Positions 7,860 to 12,136 of a stretch of 12,136 nt of DNA are shown here, one piece after another. Position 1 is the first letter of the stretch. Each line of letters opens with the position of its first letter. Position numbers and translations under genes: made by a program. Origin of the DNA: a bacterium (GTDB taxonomy: Bacteria > Hydrogenedentota > Hydrogenedentia > Hydrogenedentiales > SLHB01); the NCBI GenBank assembly GCA_024231375.1, contig JAAEQP010000856.1, positions 1 through 12,136 on the forward strand, in the 5' to 3' direction. The notes beneath the pieces were generated by a model that saw only the letters and a program-made list of their open reading frames with translations, made no database searches and was not told the origin of the DNA.

Positions 7860-9143
7860 CTACAACCGCCAGGGGGATCGATAGGGGCGCGTGAGGTGGC
7901 GGTTTGCGCCGGGGTCGTTGATGAACTGCTCGGCGGCGGCGTCCCATTCCAAGCGTCGGCGAGCCAGGAGCGCGACGCCCGCAATAAGAATCGCAGACGT
8001 GGACCGCACGCCTTGTTCGATGTCGGCGATGGGTCGGCGGCGTGTGCGGATGGCGTCGAAGAAGTCGTTGTGGTGATCGGTGTTGGCCCAGGACAGTTCG
8101 GGTTCGCCGATGACTTCGCCTATCCCCAGTTCGGGGGGATCGACAATAAAGGTGCCTCGGTCGATGGTGAGACGGCCTTTGGTGCCTTGGAACCGGATGC
8201 CGTAGCCTTTGCCCGAATGGGTGTTGGCGTGGCGCTGTTCCCAGGTGACCGTGCAGCCCGGATACTCCCAGAGGGCGTCAAGCACCTCGTAGTTGTCCGA
8301 ACCGGCGCCATGCCGGTAGCACCCGCCCGCGGCTTGCACGTTCAGCGGCCGATCCTGCCGAATCCCCCAATGCACGATGTCCATGAGATGGACGCCCCAG
8401 TTGGCGAGTTCGCCGCCGCGGGCATAGTCCCAGAATGCGCGGAACGCGCCGAACCGTTCGTTCGAGAAGGGCGCGTAAGGCGCGGGCCCAAGCCAGAGGT
8501 CCCAGTCGAGTTCCGGGGGCGGGGTCCCGGGCGTGTCGCCCACGTGTAACCCGTTGGTTCCGACCCAGGCCGTGGCCCCGGTGACGGTCCCAATAGCGCC
8601 GCCGTGGATGAGATCGATGGCCTGTTGAAACAGGGGCATGGACCGCTGCTGGGTGCCCAATTGCACGACACGCCCGTACCGGCGTGCGGCGGTGACCATG
8701 GCGCGGCCTTCCTCGATGGTCGTGCAGGCGGGTTTCTCGACGTACACGTCTTTCCCGGCCTGGCACCCGAGAATGGTGAGCAGCGGATGCCAGTGGTCGG
8801 GGCTGGCGATCATGATGGCGTCGATATCGTCGCGGTCGAGGATGTGGCGGAAGTCCTGGTATCCGTCGCAGGTAGCCCCGGTATTCTCGGTGACCGCCTT
8901 GGCGGCGGCCTCGTAGCGAGGGTTGTACACATCGCACACGGCGGCAAGGCTGCACTCGGGGTTCTTGCTGAGGGCCGCCACATGCCGCGACCCCATGCCG
9001 CCGCAGCCGATGACGGCGATCCGGACCTTGTCGTTTGCGCCGACGGTGGCCCGTGCCGCACCGGGCTTCAGGGCAACGCCCGTGGCAAGGGCGGCGGTGG
9101 TTCCCAGGAACGTTCTGCGGTTCACGGCGCGGCTGACGGGCAT
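7860..9143 (-). CDS. Tat-exported Gfo/Idh/MocA family oxidoreductase
   Basis: A 427-residue NAD(P)-dependent oxidoreductase-fold protein expected to act on a sugar or cyclitol outside the cytoplasm. The N-terminus has a twin-arginine signal (NRRTFLG at 8-14 followed by a hydrophobic stretch to about 25), so it would be folded with its cofactor before export, as known for Zymomonas glucose-fructose oxidoreductase. The Rossmann domain opens IAVIGCGGMG (42-51) and contains ASPDHWH (113-119) and the family motif E136-K137-P138, whose Lys is catalytic in dehydrogenases. The C-terminal sheet domain has LDWDLWLGP (212-220) and NWGVHLMD (248-255, with H252 and D255). The tail ends LTRPYRSPW, a pattern I associate with planctomycete-type members. 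The ATG at 9143 is supported by GGAGG (9157-9153) at 9 bases' spacing and by giving the Tat motif. It converges with the GH127 gene and is divergent from the PAP2-glycosyltransferase gene. Substrate is unknown; an NAD-dependent glycosidase (GH109-like) role is an alternative, though EKP favours a dehydrogenase. Confidence 0.9.
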   Translation of the reverse strand: MPVSRAVNRRTFLGTTAALATGVALKPGAARATVGANDKVRIAVIGCGGMGSRHVAALSKNPECSLAAVCDVYNPRYEAAAKAVTENTGATCDGYQDFRHILDRDDIDAIMIASPDHWHPLLTILGCQAGKDVYVEKPACTTIEEGRAMVTAARRYGRVVQLGTQQRSMPLFQQAIDLIHGGAIGTVTGATAWVGTNGLHVGDTPGTPPPELDWDLWLGPAPYAPFSNERFGAFRAFWDYARGGELANWGVHLMDIVHWGIRQDRPLNVQAAGGCYRHGAGSDNYEVLDALWEYPGCTVTWEQRHANTHSGKGYGIRFQGTKGRLTIDRGTFIVDPPELGIGEVIGEPELSWANTDHHNDFFDAIRTRRRPIADIEQGVRSTSAILIAGVALLARRRLEWDAAAEQFINDPGANRHLTRPYRSPWRL

Positions 9144-9188
9144 GCCCCCATCCCTCCCAGGTTCGTTGTGATGTGAAAGGCGCTCCCT

Positions 9189-9217
9189 GTTATGCCCGAG
9201 GCGCTCACCGAATTCAA
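9189..9217 (-). promoter_or_regulatory. Putative promoter of the Gfo/Idh/MocA gene
   Basis: On the minus strand, TTGAAT (9217-9212) is separated by 17 bases from CATAAC (9194-9189). Each box matches four of six sigma70 consensus bases. Transcription would start near 9182 and give a leader of about 40 bases that includes the GGAGG Shine-Dalgarno. It lies back to back with the promoter reading toward 9267, without overlap. Confidence 0.35.
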
Positions 9218-9229
9218 ACACCGATTCCG

Positions 9230-9259
9230 TTGCCCGGTCTGGTGACGAGACGATATACT
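9230..9259 (+). promoter_or_regulatory. Putative sigma70-type promoter, leaderless arrangement
   Basis: TTGCCC (9230-9235, four of six) and TATACT (9254-9259, five of six) are separated by 18 bases. The -10 box ends exactly 7 bases before the ATG at 9267, so the transcript should begin at the start codon. No Shine-Dalgarno is present in the intervening or preceding bases, in keeping with a leaderless mRNA. The spacing between box and ATG is identical to that seen at the gene starting at 3041. Confidence 0.5.
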
Positions 9260-9266
9260 CGCGGCC

Positions 9267-11441
9267 ATGAACGAATCGCTGTTTCGCTTGATCAACGCCG
9301 GGTGGAAGAACCCGTTCTTCGATTGGTTGATGCCGGTCCTTTCCGACAAGGATCTGGTGGTGCTGCCGGGTCTGGTGGTCGTGGGGTTGGTGCTGCACTT
9401 CGGAAAGCGCCACGCGCGAACGTGCGTGCTGGCCTTGGCCTTGGCCCTTGGGATGTCGGACCTCACCACGGAAAAGGTGTTGAAACCAGCCTTTGGAGCC
9501 GACCGACCGTACGTGCAATTGGCCGACGTGAACCTGCATCAAGGCGGTCGCTGGATGGTGTCGCAACCGGAATGGCACAGCGTTATCGGCCGGAAGAGCC
9601 ACTCCTTCCCCTCGTCCCACGCAGCCAACATCGCTGTGGTGGCCGTTGTGCTGGCGTTCGCAGGGCGCCGCTCCTTGTGGGTCATGCTTCCCCTGGCCCT
9701 CGGCGTAGGGTATTCGCGCATCTACACGGGCAACCATTTCCCGGGGGATGTGCTGGTCGGATGGGCATGGGGCGGGTTGTGCGGAGCCGGGCTGGCTGCG
9801 GCGTGTCCGCGACTGGTCCGGCGCGTGTTCGGTCCCGAACTGGAACGCGTCGCACTTCCCACACCACCCGCACGGATGGCCTTCTATTGGCTGCTGAGCG
9901 CGTGGACGTTGATGAACCTTGCGTTCATCTGGTTGAACTGGTTCGAATTGGCGGGCGACGAGGCCCAATACTGGGATTGGTCGCGTCAACTCGCGCTCGG
10001 GTACTACAGCAAACCGCCCATGGTGGCGTATCTGATGCGGATGCTGGTCGGCGCGGGCGGCAACAAAGAATATGTGATTCGGTTCGGTGCGGTCATGCTG
10101 ACGTCGGGCACGTTGGCCCTCATCTACGCCCTGGCCTTGCGCATTACGCGTCGCGAACCCGCGGCGCTGCTGGCGGCGGGTCTCGCCATGGCCATGCCGG
10201 CGACGTGGGTCGGTTCCGTGCTGTTGACTATAGACCCCATCCTCATCTTCTTCTGGGCCCTTGCCATGTACGCCTTCCACCGTGCCGTGAATGGGCACGC
10301 CGGGATGTGGTGGTGGACGGGTTTCGCGCTGGGTCTGGCCATGCTGTCGAAGTATACGGTGGTCTTCCTGCTCATCGCCTTCGTGGCGTACCTCGTGCTC
10401 GTGGACCGGTCGCACCTTCGTCGGCCGGGACCCTACATCGCGTTGGCGGTGGCTGCGATATGCATGAGCGGGGTCGTGTACTGGAACGCCACGAACGACT
10501 GGATCTCGATTCGTCACACGGCCAGCATCGGCGCGCAAGAAGCGAACAGTGTTGGCAGAGCGGTGGGTCGCGTGGGCGAGTTCTTCCTGGGACAGGCCGG
10601 GGTGGTGTCGCCAATACTGTTCGGGTGCTTCCTTTGGGCCATGGGTGCGTGTGCGAACAGGGTTCGTGTGCGAAGGTTCCGCGCGAACCGGGACGCGGCG
10701 TTTCTGGTGCTGTGTTTCGGCGTGCTGTTCGGCGGTTACGCGCTCATCAGCCTCACCCACACGCCCAACGCCAACTGGCCCGTTTGCTCATACGTGGCGG
10801 GTGCGTGCGCATTGGCGTGGGTGTGGACGCAGAAAGAGCGGTCCCCTGCGGCGCGGCGATTGCTCATCGCGGCCGTGGCGCTGGGGTGTGTCTTCGGCGC
10901 GATTCCCCGTGGCACGGGCGCCCTGTACGCGGCCAGCGACTGGTTCGCGGGTGACGACGCCCGCCCGGACCGCATCCATCTCGGGGGGCTGGAACTTGAC
11001 CCCGACAGTGACCCCACGAACCGTCTGCGGGGCGCGCGCGAACTCGGGCAGGCCCTCGAACGGCACACGGGCGCTCATCCCAAGACGGGGCCGTTCCCGT
11101 TTAGCGACCGGTATCAGGTGACCGCGTTGATGGCGTTCTACACCAAAGGCCGGCCCGACGCCTATTGCATGAACGTGGGCGATCGGCGATACAACCAATA
11201 CGACCTGTGGGACGGCTGGAGCGAGTTGAAGGGCCGTGACGGTCTGTTCGTGACCGGTGGCGGACAGTTGAAGGCGGTGTTGTTCATCGACGAGATGGTG
11301 AACCGGGGCTTCTTCGAGCGGGGCGAGTTTCGTGAAACCGTGGAGGTCTGGCGGGGATCGGTTCTCATTAGAACCTACACCATCAGCAAGATGTTCAGGT
11401 ACACTGGCAAACCGTGGACGCCCGAGGTCGAGAAATTCTGA
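9267..11441 (+). CDS. PAP2 phosphatase fused to ArnT/PMT-like (GT39/GT83) membrane glycosyltransferase
   Basis: A 724-residue polytopic membrane protein with two enzymes in one chain. Residues 1-180 are a PAP2 lipid phosphatase with all three signature motifs: K73-x6-R80-P81, P115-S-S-H118, and S150-R151-x5-H157-x3-D161. Members of this family dephosphorylate undecaprenyl diphosphate or similar lipids on the outer face of the inner membrane. Residues from about 205 form a GT-C transferase: the first extracytoplasmic loop carries the catalytic-type D231-E232 in GDEAQYWDWS and then YYSKPPMVAYL (246-256), as in ArnT and GT39 proteins that take sugars from polyprenyl phosphates. About ten hydrophobic helices follow, then a soluble, probably periplasmic C-terminal part (about 560-724). 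The reading frame is continuous, so the fusion is real unless there is a sequencing error. ATG 9267 has no Shine-Dalgarno but sits 7 bases after a -10 box. uppP follows after 45 bases. Sugar and acceptor are unknown; lipid A or surface glycan modification is plausible. Confidence 0.87.
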   Translation: MNESLFRLINAGWKNPFFDWLMPVLSDKDLVVLPGLVVVGLVLHFGKRHARTCVLALALALGMSDLTTEKVLKPAFGADRPYVQLADVNLHQGGRWMVSQPEWHSVIGRKSHSFPSSHAANIAVVAVVLAFAGRRSLWVMLPLALGVGYSRIYTGNHFPGDVLVGWAWGGLCGAGLAAACPRLVRRVFGPELERVALPTPPARMAFYWLLSAWTLMNLAFIWLNWFELAGDEAQYWDWSRQLALGYYSKPPMVAYLMRMLVGAGGNKEYVIRFGAVMLTSGTLALIYALALRITRREPAALLAAGLAMAMPATWVGSVLLTIDPILIFFWALAMYAFHRAVNGHAGMWWWTGFALGLAMLSKYTVVFLLIAFVAYLVLVDRSHLRRPGPYIALAVAAICMSGVVYWNATNDWISIRHTASIGAQEANSVGRAVGRVGEFFLGQAGVVSPILFGCFLWAMGACANRVRVRRFRANRDAAFLVLCFGVLFGGYALISLTHTPNANWPVCSYVAGACALAWVWTQKERSPAARRLLIAAVALGCVFGAIPRGTGALYAASDWFAGDDARPDRIHLGGLELDPDSDPTNRLRGARELGQALERHTGAHPKTGPFPFSDRYQVTALMAFYTKGRPDAYCMNVGDRRYNQYDLWDGWSELKGRDGLFVTGGGQLKAVLFIDEMVNRGFFERGEFRETVEVWRGSVLIRTYTISKMFRYTGKPWTPEVEKF

Positions 11442-11486
11442 TTTCCTATCCGCGCCAGGAGCGGGTTCGATAGATGCGGAGTAACG

Positions 11487-12136
11487 ATGTTCTTTCTGAA
11501 AACGATTGTCTTGGCGGTCATCGAAGGCGTGACCGAGTTCCTGCCCATCAGCAGCACGGGGCACCTGATTCTCGCCGAAGAGTTCATGACCTTGGGCGCG
11601 GACAAAGTGTTCGCTGACGCCTTTCTCGTAATCATCCAGTTGCCTGCCATCTTCTCGGTGGTGTTGTACTTCTGGGACGACCTGTGGCCTTTCGGTAAAG
11701 GTGGCGTTGAGCGCGCCAAACGGCTGGGGTTGTGGGTAAAGGTCGTGGTGGCGTTCGTGCCCGCGGCCGTACTGGGCGTCCTGTTCAGCGATGTGATCGA
11801 CCAATACCTGTTTGCGCCGACGCCCGTGGCCGTCGCGTTGATGGTGGGCGGGCTGGTGTTCATCGTGCTGGAAAAGCGGCCCGTTACGACGCACTGCGAG
11901 ACCGTACACGACATAGGCTTCGGGCGCGCTATCGCCATCGGCCTGTTTCAGTGTCTGGCCATGATTCCGGGGACCTCGCGGTCCGGCGCGACCATCATCG
12001 GAGGTATGGCCGTCGGCGCATCGCGCGCAGCCGCGGCCGAGTTCTCCTTCTTCCTGGCCATTCCCACCATGCTCGGCGCGACGGTCTACACCCTGGTGAA
12101 GATAGGCGTCGCGTTCACGCCGGTCCAGTGGGCCGC
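11487..12136 (+). CDS. uppP: Undecaprenyl-diphosphatase UppP/BacA (3' partial)
   Basis: An integral inner-membrane enzyme that converts undecaprenyl diphosphate to undecaprenyl phosphate, recycling the carrier used for peptidoglycan and surface polysaccharides; overproduction is known to give bacitracin resistance. The first 216 residues are present and the frame is still open at the window edge. E. coli UppP has 273 residues, so roughly 55 to 60 are missing. Both signature regions are intact: EGVTEFLPISSTGH (13-26, with E13, E17, S23 and H26) and PGTSRSGAT (161-169, with R165), corresponding to E17, E21, S27, H30 and R174 of the E. coli enzyme. Several hydrophobic helices are visible. GGAG (11478-11481) lies 5 bases before the ATG. 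The gene follows the PAP2-glycosyltransferase gene by 45 bases on the same strand and is likely co-transcribed with it. Confidence 0.96.
   Translation, partial: MFFLKTIVLAVIEGVTEFLPISSTGHLILAEEFMTLGADKVFADAFLVIIQLPAIFSVVLYFWDDLWPFGKGGVERAKRLGLWVKVVVAFVPAAVLGVLFSDVIDQYLFAPTPVAVALMVGGLVFIVLEKRPVTTHCETVHDIGFGRAIAIGLFQCLAMIPGTSRSGATIIGGMAVGASRAAAAEFSFFLAIPTMLGATVYTLVKIGVAFTPVQWA

Noticed and set aside
9144..10760. The minus-strand frame of the oxidoreductase stays open upstream to 10760 (966 residues in all)
   Set aside because: This part is antisense to the PAP2-glycosyltransferase gene, whose motifs are unmistakable, and encodes low-complexity His/Arg/Gln-rich sequence without any domain. The Tat signal and the GGAGG site fix the start at 9143.
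9173..10954. 593-residue plus-strand open frame overlapping the PAP2-glycosyltransferase gene
   Set aside because: It is Arg- and Gly-rich shadow translation of the real gene in another frame, a normal effect of high GC at third codon positions.
11446..11473. Imperfect hairpin (CTATC, CCGC...GCGG, GATAG) between the PAP2-GT gene and uppP as terminator or riboswitch
   Set aside because: The stems are short with an asymmetric bulge and no T-run follows. The 45-base gap is too small for a riboswitch.
10788..11909. 373-residue minus-strand open frame spanning the PAP2-GT end and the uppP start
   Set aside because: It is antisense to two recognised genes, including the conserved UppP signature, and has no domain of its own.
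1..12136. Mobile element, CRISPR, tRNA or phage signatures
   Set aside because: No terminal inverted repeats, transposase or integrase motifs, spaced direct repeats or cloverleaf-like sequence were noticed by eye. A tRNAscan-SE or repeat search was not possible here.

Overview
The window is a gene-dense, GC-rich (by eye a little above 60 percent) bacterial chromosome segment with six genes and no gap longer than about 125 bases. No tRNA, rRNA, CRISPR array, transposase or phage gene was seen. The organism looks Gram-negative. The combination of a Tat-exported Gfo/Idh/MocA oxidoreductase, exported GH29-like and GH127 glycosidases, a LamG-type C-terminal domain and an HPK4-class multi-PAS hybrid kinase is typical of Planctomycetota, Verrucomicrobiota or Hydrogenedentota-like genomes. 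This placement is an inference from family content, not a marker-gene result.

Region by region: (1) 2-2929 (+) is the 3' part of a membrane-anchored hybrid histidine kinase with four PAS domains and a C-terminal receiver. (2) 3041-7850 (+) is a tight three-gene run with gaps of 26 and 20 bases: a family 2 glycosyltransferase, a compact secreted GH29-like protein, and a large secreted GH127 (DUF1680) protein carrying extra Fn3-like and LamG-like domains. A promoter-like element with a 15-bp perfect palindrome in its spacer precedes this run. (3) 7860-9143 (-) is a Tat-signal Gfo/Idh/MocA oxidoreductase that converges on the GH127 gene with only 9 bases between the stops. (4) 9144-9266 is a divergent promoter region. 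(5) 9267-11441 (+) is a single protein joining a PAP2 phosphatase to an ArnT/PMT-like (GT39/GT83) membrane glycosyltransferase. (6) 11487-12136 (+) is the 5' part of uppP (bacA), undecaprenyl-diphosphatase, cut by the window end.

The genes fall into two themes. The left half is export-oriented glycan work: a membrane GT2 plus two secreted glycosidases of families that act on L-fucose-like and L-arabinofuranose-like residues, opposite an exported sugar oxidoreductase. The right half is polyprenyl-phosphate carrier metabolism: a glycosyltransferase that should use a polyprenyl-phosphate sugar, fused to one type of lipid phosphatase and followed by an unrelated undecaprenyl-diphosphatase. Together they suggest construction and remodelling of a surface glycan, with the kinase a possible but unproven regulator.

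The most notable points are the GH29-like enzyme in which the usual HHDG block is replaced by a GQNSG block, the PAP2-glycosyltransferase fusion next to uppP, and two genes (3041 and 9267) that lack a Shine-Dalgarno site but have a TANNNT box ending exactly 7 bases before the ATG, as expected for leaderless mRNAs.
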